Assembly (NCBI GenBank): GCA_017518735.1
Contig: JAFWTY010000004.1
Location: forward strand, 1 to 64,000
Source of the DNA: Lachnospiraceae bacterium
Lineage (GTDB): Bacteria; Bacillota; Clostridia; Lachnospirales; Lachnospiraceae
Direction: 5' to 3'
DNA length: 64,000 nt
The translations under genes were made by a program, and so were the position numbers. The notes under the pieces are model-generated. The model was not told the DNA's origin and made no database searches. It saw only the letters and a program-made list of their open reading frames with translations. Below, one piece after another: positions 39,661 to 48,848 of this stretch (position 1 is its first letter; every line of letters begins with the position of its first letter).

Positions 39661-42330
39661 TTAGAAAGATCCGTAAGGTCTGGAAAGTTCTGCTCCGCAG
39701 GCTACGCAGAATGCATCGTCATCACGGATCGGCTCCTTGCAGAAAGGACATTTTCTGTTGGAGTCTCCTGCTGCCATGCCGAAGTCAAACTTTCCGCTTC
39801 CGCCGGTGGAAAATCTCTTTCCGTATGCGGAAGAAACATGTGACTGAGGCTCAAACGAAGTTTTTCCTGTATGAGCGGATGTATTGGACTGAGACGGCAC
39901 GTATTTTGCAGATCCGGTTCCGCCCGATCCGAAAGTTCCGTCTCCGATGGTATTGGAGCTTCCTCCAAATCCGCCTGAGGAATCAATCGAGAACAATCCC
40001 GATCCGCCTTCTCCCATTTCACCAAGTTTCGGCAAAGGTGCTCCGGCATAAGGATCCGAGCCATAGGAGCTTGTGTTTACATATGCTTCATCTACATAAC
40101 CGCCTATATTACCGACACTTCTTCCGATCTTGGTACCGGTTGCGGATTCACCCATATATGCTCCGCTACCCAGCTTGCTTCCGCCGTATGCTTCTTTGAT
40201 CACGGCAGACTTCTCGCTTGCACCTTCTTTTGCGGACTGATAAGGAGAAGCCTCATAGCCGTTGGTCTGATAAATGGAGCCAACGGAAGGTCCTTCTTCA
40301 ATCGGCTGGATGGTCGGAACATCCATCGGTGTTACAGCGGAGGGTTCTTCATAATAGGAATCCTCATATGTTTCCTCATAGGATTCTTCATAAGACTCCT
40401 CGTAAGGATTTACGTAGTCTTCTTTTTCAAAATCGTTAAATACGGGAGGTACATATTCTTTTTCTTCATTCGGATCCGAAACGAAATCTCTTACTCCGTA
40501 ATTCATATTCGGAGCGGTGCTTCTCGGAGTAAAGAGGGTAGATCCTGCTGCCAGCGGTGTTCCGTGATCTCCCGTTGATCTTTCTTCTTCACGATATTCG
40601 CTTGAACCGTAATTCATATTCGGAGCGGTACTTCTCGGAACAAAAAGCGTGGAACCGCTTTCCAGAGGAGTTCCGTGATCTCCTTTTGCTCTTTCTTCTT
40701 CACGATATCCTTCCATTCCGTATGCAAGGTTCGGAGCGGTACTTCTCGGAGTAAAGATGGAAGATCCGCCACTGGAAAGAGATGCAACACTTCCCTCTGA
40801 CTTGGAGAATTTTGCACTTCCGTATCCTGCCGAAGAGGAACTCTCGGAGGCGGAATGAGAGGATTTGATTGTGGAAGAACCAACGCTGAAGGAAGAAACG
40901 GGTGCTGCTGCTCCCTTCTTTAATCTTCCGGATCCGATGGATCCCATATCGACTCCGGCCGTAAGGTCCGGTGCTTCTTCTTTTACGCGAATTGCGGAAG
41001 GATCTGCCTTGTAATAAGGGATTTCTTCCACTTCTTCCACTTTACGATAGGTTCCGGAAATACCGGCATATGCATGTTCTTTTACAGGAGCGGGTTCTTC
41101 TTCGACAGGTGTCTCTTCGTAAGAAGGCTGCTCATATACAGGCTCTTCGTAAACAGGTGCCTGCTCGTATACGGGTTCTTCATAGGCAGATGCCTGCTCA
41201 TATACGGGTTCTTCATAGGCAGATGCCTGCTCATATACGGGAGTTTCCTCCACAACAGGTGCAGCAGGCTGCTCGTATACGGGAGTTTCTTCCACTACGG
41301 GTGCGGGCGCAGGTGCTACTTCCTGAGTAAACGTGGAAGGGCTGGGACGACGAATCGGTCTTCTCTGCGGTGTTGCGGGAGCCTGAGGCTTCGGTACCGC
41401 TGCAACCACGGGTTCGGAAAAAACGGGCTTTGCTGCCACGGGAACGGGTTTCACCGGTTCGGGAGCAGGTGCCGGTTCAGGCGCAGATTCCTTCGGTGCC
41501 GAAGTATATTTCGGTGCCGATTTTGCAAATGACATTTTTGACTTCGGTCTGTCCAATGCAGAGAAAGAAGGTTCCGGTTTTGCTTTCTTCTTTAAGTTGA
41601 TGGAAGTAAGACCTTCGTTCTGCTTCTTGTTCTTGGTCAGTTTGCTGAGGCCGAAGATGAGACCGAAAATTACAACTACTACAGCAATTCCGATCGGAAT
41701 AAAGAAGGTAACATCAAAAAACTTTACCTCCGCACTTACTTCCGTTGCGGTTCCGTTCATAATACCGGTCAGATCCAGCTCGATGGTATTGTCATTTAAT
41801 TTGGTTCCGGTCGTAGACTTAATGGAACCGGGAATTGTAAAGGTAACCTTGGAAAGAAGTTCTCCGGCAAGTGCCGACTGAAGCTCTTCTGCCATCAGAT
41901 GGTTTCCGTTGCTTCTGAAAGTAACAGTAATGGTACGGGTTCCGAATACGTTCTTGTCCGTATAATTAACGCTAGCGTATTCTCCGTAAAGATCATTCAA
42001 TGCGGATGCGACTTCCTTTTTGGAGACATCCTTATGAACCTTTACACCGGAATAATTCACGCCGTCAAAAACTTCATTAATGTACTCTTTTCCCCAATTC
42101 TGAACTCTTGCATAACGGTAATCGGTTTCCACCGCATCATAGAAGTTTGTCGGCATACCGTAAACTTCCTGAAGTGATTGCTCATCCATCAGGATTTCCG
42201 CGGTAATGGACGCTCCACCGTTTCTCTTGATTTCCACCTTGTTTTCCGTCCTGATACAGGAACAGAACGATAAAACAAGAACCAAAACCAGAGCAGATAC
42301 GAGTCCTCTTTTCCACATAGTTGCTTTCAT
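39661..42330 (-). CDS. Large membrane protein: LppM-like domain, disordered repeats, C-terminal zinc ribbon
   Basis: The 889-residue protein has a lipoprotein-like signal (VLVLSFCSC, Cys25 or Cys23) and an extracellular domain (about 26-205) resembling LppM/DUF3153. A transmembrane helix (about 208-228) follows. About 600 residues of low-complexity sequence come next: Pro/Ala-rich, then repeats of YEEPVYEQ, then three units with PRSTAPN.NYG and EEERS.GDHGTPL. The C-terminus is a zinc ribbon, CPFCKEPI and CVACGAEL. A lipidated N-terminus plus a cytoplasmic zinc-ribbon tail is unusual. The start is the ATG at 42330 with GGGAGA upstream. The function is unknown. Confidence 0.85.
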   Translation of the reverse strand: MKATMWKRGLVSALVLVLVLSFCSCIRTENKVEIKRNGGASITAEILMDEQSLQEVYGMPTNFYDAVETDYRYARVQNWGKEYINEVFDGVNYSGVKVHKDVSKKEVASALNDLYGEYASVNYTDKNVFGTRTITVTFRSNGNHLMAEELQSALAGELLSKVTFTIPGSIKSTTGTKLNDNTIELDLTGIMNGTATEVSAEVKFFDVTFFIPIGIAVVVVIFGLIFGLSKLTKNKKQNEGLTSINLKKKAKPEPSFSALDRPKSKMSFAKSAPKYTSAPKESAPEPAPAPEPVKPVPVAAKPVFSEPVVAAVPKPQAPATPQRRPIRRPSPSTFTQEVAPAPAPVVEETPVYEQPAAPVVEETPVYEQASAYEEPVYEQASAYEEPVYEQAPVYEEPVYEQPSYEETPVEEEPAPVKEHAYAGISGTYRKVEEVEEIPYYKADPSAIRVKEEAPDLTAGVDMGSIGSGRLKKGAAAPVSSFSVGSSTIKSSHSASESSSSAGYGSAKFSKSEGSVASLSSGGSSIFTPRSTAPNLAYGMEGYREEERAKGDHGTPLESGSTLFVPRSTAPNMNYGSSEYREEERSTGDHGTPLAAGSTLFTPRSTAPNMNYGVRDFVSDPNEEKEYVPPVFNDFEKEDYVNPYEESYEESYEETYEDSYYEEPSAVTPMDVPTIQPIEEGPSVGSIYQTNGYEASPYQSAKEGASEKSAVIKEAYGGSKLGSGAYMGESATGTKIGRSVGNIGGYVDEAYVNTSSYGSDPYAGAPLPKLGEMGEGGSGLFSIDSSGGFGGSSNTIGDGTFGSGGTGSAKYVPSQSNTSAHTGKTSFEPQSHVSSAYGKRFSTGGSGKFDFGMAAGDSNRKCPFCKEPIRDDDAFCVACGAELSRPYGSF

Positions 42331-42353
42331 GTTAGTTTCTCCCAATCCCCTTA

Positions 42354-43292
42354 TTAATTCTGTTCAAGCGCTGTAGCAATATCTTCTTTCATTTCGAGCA
42401 CTGCTGCTCTTGCGGCATCCGCAAAATTCTCTTCCGAATAGGTATCTTTATATTTCTCACTCTGATAAGCTGCGATGATTCCTCTGGAGGAATTTACGAT
42501 TGCGCCGAGTCCGTCTTCATTGAAGAAGTGAACCAGATCGGCTCCCTTTCCTCCCTGTGCTCCGTAACCCGGAACCAGAATCATGGTCTTCGGCATGATC
42601 TTACGAAGAACCTTTCCCATCTCCGGATAGGTTGCTCCGACAACGGCGCCTACATAGCTGTAGTTCTCGCCCATGCATTCTGCGCCCCATTCATTGACTT
42701 TTTCTCCGACAATTTCATATAACGGACGATTGTCGGCATCAGCAAGTTTCTGATCCTGGAATTCTCCGGAACTCGGATTTGATGTTTTTACCAGAACAAA
42801 AATGCCCTTTTTCTCTTCTTTGCAGACATCGAGAAACGGTTTTACTCCGTCTGTTCCCAGATACGGGTTGACCGTTGCAAAATCTTCATCAAACGGTGCA
42901 TAACTCTCGTTTCCGATTTGTACTTTTCCAAGGTGACCGACTGCATATGCAGCGGAGGTCGATCCGATATCACCTCTCTTGATATCACCGATTACGACAA
43001 GTCCTTTGGACTTACAGTAATCAATCGTTTTCTTGTAAGCAATCAAGCCTTCGATTCCGAACTGCTCATACATTGCAATCTGAGGTTTTACGGCAGGAAT
43101 CAAATCATATACGGCATCCACAATTTCTTTGTTGAACTGCCAGATGGCTTCCCCTGCTCCCTGAAGTGTTTCTCCGTAAACAGAGAAGGCTTTTTCTTTT
43201 ATGCTCCCCGGGATAAATTTCATGGTAGGATCCAGTCCGACCACGATCGGAGCGTTCTTTTTCTGAATTTCTTTAATCAGACGGTTAATCAT
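42354..43292 (-). CDS. pyrF: Orotidine 5'-phosphate decarboxylase (long, group 2 type)
   Basis: The 312-residue protein is a PyrF of the longer group. It has VVGLDPTMKFIP at the N-terminus, the catalytic segment VIGDIKRGDIGST (Asp-Lys-Asp), and LVPGYGAQGG for phosphate binding. It makes UMP. It has its own promoter and lies far from pyrE. The large membrane protein gene follows after 23 bp and may share the transcript. Confidence 0.96.
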   Translation of the reverse strand: MINRLIKEIQKKNAPIVVGLDPTMKFIPGSIKEKAFSVYGETLQGAGEAIWQFNKEIVDAVYDLIPAVKPQIAMYEQFGIEGLIAYKKTIDYCKSKGLVVIGDIKRGDIGSTSAAYAVGHLGKVQIGNESYAPFDEDFATVNPYLGTDGVKPFLDVCKEEKKGIFVLVKTSNPSSGEFQDQKLADADNRPLYEIVGEKVNEWGAECMGENYSYVGAVVGATYPEMGKVLRKIMPKTMILVPGYGAQGGKGADLVHFFNEDGLGAIVNSSRGIIAAYQSEKYKDTYSEENFADAARAAVLEMKEDIATALEQN

Positions 43293-43331
43293 GCACAGTC
43301 TCTCCCAACTTAATTTTTCACATACAGATAC

Positions 43332-43360
43332 ATTTTACCCTTTTTGTCACTATAGGGCAA
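43332..43360 (-). promoter_or_regulatory. pyrF promoter
   Basis: On the minus strand, TTGCCC (43355-43360), a 17-base spacer and TAAAAT (43332-43337) lie about 40 bases before the pyrF start. No PyrR site or attenuator was seen. The rest of the gap up to nrdD holds the nrdD terminator. Confidence 0.6.
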
Positions 43361-43421
43361 TTCTTTTTCCTATTTATTTCAATTTGTCAAAAATGCCCTT
43401 TGAAATTTATTCATTTTCACG

Positions 43422-43443
43422 AAAAAAGGGCGCCGAAGCACCC
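43422..43443 (-). terminator. nrdD terminator
   Basis: The stem GGGTGC/GCGCCC with a TTCG tetraloop (43428-43443 on the plus strand) is followed on the minus strand by six T residues. It lies about 30 bases past the nrdD stop. Confidence 0.9.
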
Positions 43444-43470
43444 TCTTTCGTTCCTTCTTTGTGTTATTGT

Positions 43471-45864
43471 TTACTGCACGGTTGCAGCCTTTTTGTCATC
43501 TACATATTTCTTGATGTTGGAAACATTTACGTAGGTTTCCACGTTGTCCTTGTTTACCACTACCAGAGTCGGAGCAGCTTTCAAACCGTACTTCATGGCA
43601 AGGTCCGGATTTTCCTCGGCATCCATGATGACGATCTGCTCATCCTTTAAGAATTCCTTTGCAAGTTTGCAGTTCGGGCAGGTCTTGGTTACGAACAGAT
43701 ACTTGATTTCTTCGGGATTCTGGATGTCTACCTTTGTCTCGCCGCCTTCGTTTTTGATGGTAACAACGTTGTTCACGTTTTCCTTCTTCTCGGACTGATC
43801 AATATTATACTCGGTACGATTCTTGAACTCCTGAAGCTTTCCGTCGTTCCAGTTCTGAACCGGTCTGTAGTATCCGGTGATACGGCTGTAAACTTCGGTC
43901 TTCGCACCGCAGGTCGGGCAGGTGTACTGCTCTCCGGCAAGATATCCGTGATCCTTGCAGATGGAGTAAGTCGGGGACATCGTGTAGTAAGGTAATTTAT
44001 AGTTTTCCGCGATGGAACGAACCAGTTTCTCTGCTGCCTTCCAGTCCGGAAGCTTCTCACCCAAGAATGCATGGAATACGGTTCCGGAAGTATACAGCGT
44101 CTGAAGTTCATCCTGAATATCAAGTGCATCGTAAACATCGGTGGTGTAGTCTACGGGAAGGTGGGAGGAGTTGGTGTAGTAAGGGGTATCTCCCGGCTTT
44201 CCTGCAGTCTTGATGTTCGGCCATCTCTTTCTGTCATGTTTTGCAAAACGATATGCGGTACTCTCTGCGGGAGTTGCTTCCAGGTTGTAAAGGTCGCCGT
44301 ACTGCTCCTGATAATCGGAAAGACGATCTCTCATGTGATTCAATACCTTCTTGGTGAACTCCTGGGTCTTTTCGGAAGACATGTCTTCTCTTAACCAGTT
44401 TGCATTTAAGCCTGCTTCGTTCATGCCGACAAGTCCGATGGTGGAGAAGTGATTGTCAAAGCTTCCCAGATATCTCTTGGTGTAAGGATAGAGACCTTCT
44501 TCCAAAAGTTTGGAAATGACACCTCTCTTGATTTTTAAGCTTCTTGCGGAAATATCCATCATACGGTCAAGGCGCTTGAAGAACTCACCCTCGTTGGAGG
44601 AAAGATAAGCGATTCTCGGCATGTTGATGGTAACAACACCAACGGATCCGGTGCTCTCTCCGGAACCGAAGAAACCACCTGTTTTCTTACGAAGCTCACG
44701 AAGATCAAGTCTTAAACGGCAGCACATGGAACGAACGTCGGAAGGCTGCATATCGGAGTTGATGTAGTTTGAGAAATACGGAGTTCCGTATTTTGCGGTC
44801 ATATCGAAGAGAAGCTTGTTGTTCTCTGTCTCGGACCAGTCAAAGTCTCTGGTGATGGAATAGGTGGGAATCGGATACTGGAATCCTCTTCCGTTTGCGT
44901 CACCGTCGATCATGGTCTCAAGGAAGGCCTTGTTGATCATGTCCATCTCATGCTTGCAGTCTTTGTATTTGAAATCTATTTCCTTGCCGCCTACAAGTGC
45001 GGGAAGTTCTGCAAGGTCATCGGGAACGGTCCAGTCCAGTGTAATGTTGGTGAAAGGAGCCTGTGTTCCCCATCTGGAAGGAGTATTTACACCGTAGATG
45101 AAGGATTCGATGCTCTTCTTTACTTCATCATAGGATAAGTTGTCAGCCTTTACAAAAGGAGCAAGATAGGTATCGAAGGAAGAAAATGCCTGCGCGCCTG
45201 CCCATTCGTTCTGCATGATACCGAGGAAGTTAACCATCTGGTTGCAAAGAACAGAAAGGTGAGCTGCGGGTGCGGATGTGATCTTACCGGTAATTCCGCC
45301 CAGACCTTCTTTGATCAACTGCTTTAAGGACCATCCCGCGCAGTATCCGGTAAGCATGGACAAGTCATGGATATGAATGTCTGCATTTCTGTGTGCTTCG
45401 GCGATCTCTTCGTCATAGATTTCGGATAACCAGTAGTTTGCGGTTACTGCACCGGAGTTGGAAAGGATCAGACCACCTACGGAATAGGTTACGGTAGAGT
45501 TTTCCTTTACACGCCAGTCTTCTACCTTTACATAGCTGTTTACAACATCCTTGTAATCCAGAATGGTGTTCTTCATGGTACGAAGTTTTTCACGCTGTTT
45601 TCTATATAAGATGAAGGCCTTTGCTGCTTCCGCATATCCTGCCTGCTCCAAGATCTTTTCCACGGAGTCCTGGATATCTTCGACATGCACATTGCCGTCT
45701 TTTACTTTACTCTGAAAATCTGCGGTTACTCTTAAGGAAAGCAGATCTACAATATCATTGTTGTACTGCACTTCCGTTGCATTGAATGCTTTCATAATCG
45801 CATCGCTGATTTTTGTAAGATTAAAATCTGTTGTTGTTCCGTCACGTTTTACTACGCCAAACAT
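43471..45864 (-). CDS. nrdD: Anaerobic ribonucleoside-triphosphate reductase with C-terminal redoxin domain
   Basis: The 797-residue protein has an N-terminal ATP-cone (about 1-95), the NrdD barrel, a zinc site (CKDHGY and CPTCG) and the glycyl radical Gly664 in RITGYYRP. A linker then leads to about 70 extra residues with a glutaredoxin/thioredoxin-like CPNC motif (Cys729, Cys732) and the cis-proline segment AAPTLVVV. It reduces NTPs to dNTPs without oxygen. The fused redoxin suggests a thiol reductant rather than formate (NrdD2-like). The activase NrdG is not adjacent. Confidence 0.95.
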   Translation of the reverse strand: MFGVVKRDGTTTDFNLTKISDAIMKAFNATEVQYNNDIVDLLSLRVTADFQSKVKDGNVHVEDIQDSVEKILEQAGYAEAAKAFILYRKQREKLRTMKNTILDYKDVVNSYVKVEDWRVKENSTVTYSVGGLILSNSGAVTANYWLSEIYDEEIAEAHRNADIHIHDLSMLTGYCAGWSLKQLIKEGLGGITGKITSAPAAHLSVLCNQMVNFLGIMQNEWAGAQAFSSFDTYLAPFVKADNLSYDEVKKSIESFIYGVNTPSRWGTQAPFTNITLDWTVPDDLAELPALVGGKEIDFKYKDCKHEMDMINKAFLETMIDGDANGRGFQYPIPTYSITRDFDWSETENNKLLFDMTAKYGTPYFSNYINSDMQPSDVRSMCCRLRLDLRELRKKTGGFFGSGESTGSVGVVTINMPRIAYLSSNEGEFFKRLDRMMDISARSLKIKRGVISKLLEEGLYPYTKRYLGSFDNHFSTIGLVGMNEAGLNANWLREDMSSEKTQEFTKKVLNHMRDRLSDYQEQYGDLYNLEATPAESTAYRFAKHDRKRWPNIKTAGKPGDTPYYTNSSHLPVDYTTDVYDALDIQDELQTLYTSGTVFHAFLGEKLPDWKAAEKLVRSIAENYKLPYYTMSPTYSICKDHGYLAGEQYTCPTCGAKTEVYSRITGYYRPVQNWNDGKLQEFKNRTEYNIDQSEKKENVNNVVTIKNEGGETKVDIQNPEEIKYLFVTKTCPNCKLAKEFLKDEQIVIMDAEENPDLAMKYGLKAAPTLVVVNKDNVETYVNVSNIKKYVDDKKAATVQ

Positions 45865-45920
45865 TTCTCTTTTCCCTCCAAATTACATGATTCCGCCCCT
45901 TTTTTTCGGCGATTGAACTC

Positions 45921-45949
45921 ATTGTAGCACCGGCGATTTGTAATGTCAA
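45921..45949 (-). promoter_or_regulatory. nrdD promoter
   Basis: On the minus strand, TTGACA (45944-45949), a 17-base spacer and TACAAT (45921-45926) give a near-consensus promoter. It is followed by a good ribosome binding site (GGAGGG) before the start codon. Confidence 0.85.
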
Positions 45950-45956
45950 CACAAAA

Positions 45957-46004
45957 ACACAACATATTCTGCATTTTTCTTTCATAAGACACAAGATATT
46001 GTGG
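45957..46004 (-). promoter_or_regulatory. Two NrdR boxes upstream of nrdD
   Basis: ACACAACATATTCTGC (45957-45972) and ACACAAGATATTGTGG (45989-46004) match the NrdR box pattern and start 32 bp apart, three helical turns. They lie just upstream of the -35 box. NrdR represses ribonucleotide reductase genes when dATP is plentiful, so nrdD is very likely in its regulon. The rest of the 338-bp gap (46005-46115) holds one isolated GTTAACATAA at 46021 and nothing else I could identify. Confidence 0.75.
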
Positions 46005-46115
46005 TTTTTGTAACAATCTAGTTAACATAAAATTGTATTGACTCGGTCGGTAAACGGTGGTTTAATCAGCATTTTACTACGGTTTTCGGCAGTTTTTGGT
46101 TACCATAAAATAAAA

Positions 46116-46168
46116 TGCCCTTTTTCCAAAAAACCACTATATCTGGTGGCATATTTAGAAAAAGGGCA
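46116..46168 (-). terminator. Terminator after the TPR lipoprotein
   Basis: An 11-bp stem (46116-46126 with 46158-46168) encloses a smaller CCAC/GTGG hairpin and is followed on the minus strand by TTTTATTTT. It lies about 35 bases past the lipoprotein stop. Confidence 0.65.
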
Positions 46169-46202
46169 AAATATCAAACTATATGTTGTACAAAATATGG
46201 GG

Positions 46203-47264
46203 TTATCTTGTTTTTAAGAACTGGTACTCTCTCTGGCCGGCCTCATCGTTCGGATAATCATTCACATAGGAGGCGCAGAGCTCCTTGGCCTTAATATGGT
46301 CTCCCAGCTTCTCATAGGTTACGATTTCATTGAATCGAAGTTCCTGATCATATGAGACATCCGAAAGGCCGAGTCCGGTCTGGAATGCAGTCAATGCCGA
46401 TTCATAGTCACCGGAGGATGCATAGCACATTCCCATCTGGTTGTATACCGCCTTTGACTGGGATGTTGCAAGATAACTCTGATATACGGTCAGAGCATAG
46501 GTTCTGTCATTTAAGTTTTCGTAGCACTGTCCGAGAAGCAGAATCAACTCTTCTCCGGAGTTTCCGCTTCCTTTGGCTTTCTCAAGATAATCTCTGGAGT
46601 TTCCGAAGTCGCCGAGGTAGAAATAGAGTCTTCCTCTGTCGTAGTCCGACATCTTCTTGTCTTCGGAATCCACAGCCTTCTGAAGGTAGGTCATACCTTC
46701 CGCTTCAAAGCCGGCATTCTTTAGGATGCAGTAGATATCAATGGCAAGGCCGTAATCCTTCGGTGCAATTTCCATCGCTTTTTCGAAATCAGCTCTGGCC
46801 TCGTCATGGTTGTTCATGGCAAGAAGAACCGTTCCTCTTTCCACATATGCGTCTACCGACTTTCCCTTCAATGCCAATACCGCATCAAAACGTTCCTTCG
46901 CTTCCTCGAAACGTCCCAGCTTGTAGTAGCATACGCCGATATAGAAATTGATATCGTAATCCACGTCACCGGGGATGGAACCGTCCGCCTGAAGTGCAAG
47001 CGTGAAAGAATCGATTGCGGATTCGTAATCATTCTTTCCCATATATAAAAGGCCGTATCCGCGATTTAAAAACACTTCGCTCTCGCCAAGACTTTCCGCC
47101 TCTTCAAAACAAGCCGTTGCACTCTCAAAGTCACCGTTTTCAAGGAAGGCAATTCCTTCCTTTGTCTTGGCGCCTTCTTTTTTGCCGCAGCCTGCCATCA
47201 GAAATGCAGCTGTCAAAAGCAGGACAAACAATATTCCTTTTTTGGATATGATCCGTCTGTTCAT
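46203..47264 (-). CDS. TPR-repeat lipoprotein
   Basis: The 353-residue protein has a clear lipoprotein signal peptide (FLMAGC, Cys26) and then TPR repeats to the end (about 35-350; for example YDINFYIGVCYYKLGRFEEA and DAYVERGTVLLAMNNHDEA). It is anchored outside the membrane and probably a scaffold for protein contacts. No catalytic motif is seen. It follows the lipoprotein foldase gene by 24 bp on the same strand, so the two are probably co-transcribed. Confidence 0.9.
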   Translation of the reverse strand: MNRRIISKKGILFVLLLTAAFLMAGCGKKEGAKTKEGIAFLENGDFESATACFEEAESLGESEVFLNRGYGLLYMGKNDYESAIDSFTLALQADGSIPGDVDYDINFYIGVCYYKLGRFEEAKERFDAVLALKGKSVDAYVERGTVLLAMNNHDEARADFEKAMEIAPKDYGLAIDIYCILKNAGFEAEGMTYLQKAVDSEDKKMSDYDRGRLYFYLGDFGNSRDYLEKAKGSGNSGEELILLLGQCYENLNDRTYALTVYQSYLATSQSKAVYNQMGMCYASSGDYESALTAFQTGLGLSDVSYDQELRFNEIVTYEKLGDHIKAKELCASYVNDYPNDEAGQREYQFLKTR

Positions 47265-47288
47265 ACAGCCTCTTTATACGATACGTAA

Positions 47289-48410
47289 TTATTCAGCACT
47301 CTCGGAAGTTTCTTCCGGTACATCTTCCTGAAGTGTTCCGTAGGGAACCGTCACGGTGTTGTCATAGATGAACTGCTGTACTCTTTCGCTGACAGCCTGT
47401 TCTTTGATTCCGGGAATTGTCATTCCGTTTTCAATCAGGTATTCTCCGAGCGTCTTTCCGTTCGCAGTTGCTTCCTTCTCCACCATCTCGCTGATTTCTT
47501 CGTTTGTCATGGAGAGACCTTCCGCTTTCGCGATCGCCGTAATAACCATTCTCTGCTTTACAAACTCTTCGATCAGTTCGTCTGCCGTACAGTCATAGAT
47601 ATACTTGATAACGGTGTTTAAGTCGCCTGCACCGCCTTCGATTGCAGTCTTGTAACGCTCTTCGAGTTTTGCTCTCTGATCGTCCTTTAATGACTGGGGA
47701 AGTTCTTTAAACGTACTGTTCTGAATGATTTTGGAAATACCAAGATAAACCACGTTGGACTGGTTTGTCTCCAGATCTTCGTCTTCCAGCAACTGTCTTG
47801 CATAAGCCTTGAGTTCATCTACGGTGGTGAAAGCTTCATTATTCATCTTCTGAACCACTTCATCCGTAAGTTCCGGATAGATGAAGTTTAAGGTAATGGT
47901 AAATACAACATCCTTTCCGGCAAGTTCTTCTTTTCCGTAATCTTCAGGGAAGGTCATCGGACAGTCTTTGGTCTCACCGGGCGTCATACCGATAATCGAT
48001 TTTTCAAAACCTTCGATATATCGTTTGCTTCCGATTACAATATTCTGATTGTTGGCGGTTCCGCCGTCAAAAGCAACCCCGTCCAGATATCCCACATAGT
48101 TGATGTTTACGTAGGATCCGTCTTCCGCCGTTCCTTCATAGAGAGCAATTTCATCGGAATACTCCATCATCATGTAACGAACCTGCTCTTCAACATTTTC
48201 GTCCGTTGTCGTGGAAGGTTCATATTCCACCTTTACTCCCTTATACTCTCCGAGAGTCATATACTGATCCAGATCCAGTAAGGCAATATCAAAATCCCCT
48301 TCCATTACCGGTTCGGTAGGAACTTCGGAAGTGTTCTCTCCTTTTTTACATGCAACACCCGTGCATGCAAGCATTGCTGCCATAAATAAAACAAATAACT
48401 TTTTCTTCAT
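47289..48410 (-). CDS. Trigger-factor-like lipoprotein with FKBP prolyl isomerase domain
   Basis: The 373-residue protein has a lipoprotein signal peptide (TGVAC, Cys21). It then has an FKBP-type domain (about 100-180: NINYVGYLDG, FPEDYGKEELAGKDVVFTI) and a C-terminal helical region like that of trigger factor (about 185-350). Unlike trigger factor it lacks the ribosome-binding N-domain. It is likely to fold exported proteins outside the membrane, a role comparable to PrsA. The TPR lipoprotein follows after 24 bp. Confidence 0.92.
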   Translation of the reverse strand: MKKKLFVLFMAAMLACTGVACKKGENTSEVPTEPVMEGDFDIALLDLDQYMTLGEYKGVKVEYEPSTTTDENVEEQVRYMMMEYSDEIALYEGTAEDGSYVNINYVGYLDGVAFDGGTANNQNIVIGSKRYIEGFEKSIIGMTPGETKDCPMTFPEDYGKEELAGKDVVFTITLNFIYPELTDEVVQKMNNEAFTTVDELKAYARQLLEDEDLETNQSNVVYLGISKIIQNSTFKELPQSLKDDQRAKLEERYKTAIEGGAGDLNTVIKYIYDCTADELIEEFVKQRMVITAIAKAEGLSMTNEEISEMVEKEATANGKTLGEYLIENGMTIPGIKEQAVSERVQQFIYDNTVTVPYGTLQEDVPEETSESAE

Positions 48411-48518
48411 TTTCAGATAACCTCAAATAACCTTTCCGGTCCAAATTTACCCGGGCCTTTCCTATCATACCACAAACGGGACAAAAAATACAGAATTCGC
48501 TTGATGTTTTATGGTGGT

Positions 48519-48848
48519 TTACATAACTTTAAGCACAAACTTCATAAACAATTCAACAAGCAACACTGCACCGCAGGAAGACATTGCCACAATCAAAAGG
48601 CCTTTTCCGAAATATGCCACCACGATTCCAACAATCAGTCCGGCCGCAGCGGAATAGATCGAATTTGTAGCACCGAGAATTGCAGGCACCGTCATAACTG
48701 CCAGTACAGTATAAGGGATGTACCTTAAAAAAGACTTAAAAAATCTGTTTTTTACTTCCGTTCGCATACAAACATACGGAACGACACGAACCAGATAGGT
48801 TACTCCAACCATAACAGCCAGATAAAGAAAGAACGTCATTACATCCAT
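48519..48848 (-). CDS. azlD: Branched-chain amino acid exporter small subunit
   Basis: The 109-residue protein has four transmembrane helices and the AzlD look (TYLVRVVPY, IPYTVLAVMTVPAI). It pairs with AzlC to export branched-chain amino acids. The start codon directly follows the azlC stop codon, so translation is coupled. Confidence 0.92.
   Translation of the reverse strand: MDVMTFFLYLAVMVGVTYLVRVVPYVCMRTEVKNRFFKSFLRYIPYTVLAVMTVPAILGATNSIYSAAAGLIVGIVVAYFGKGLLIVAMSSCGAVLLVELFMKFVLKVM

Noticed and set aside
45941-45950. TAATGTCAAC as another copy of the ten-base motif
   Set aside because: It is explained by the -35 box (TTGACA) of the nrdD promoter, and it differs from the motif at the first position.
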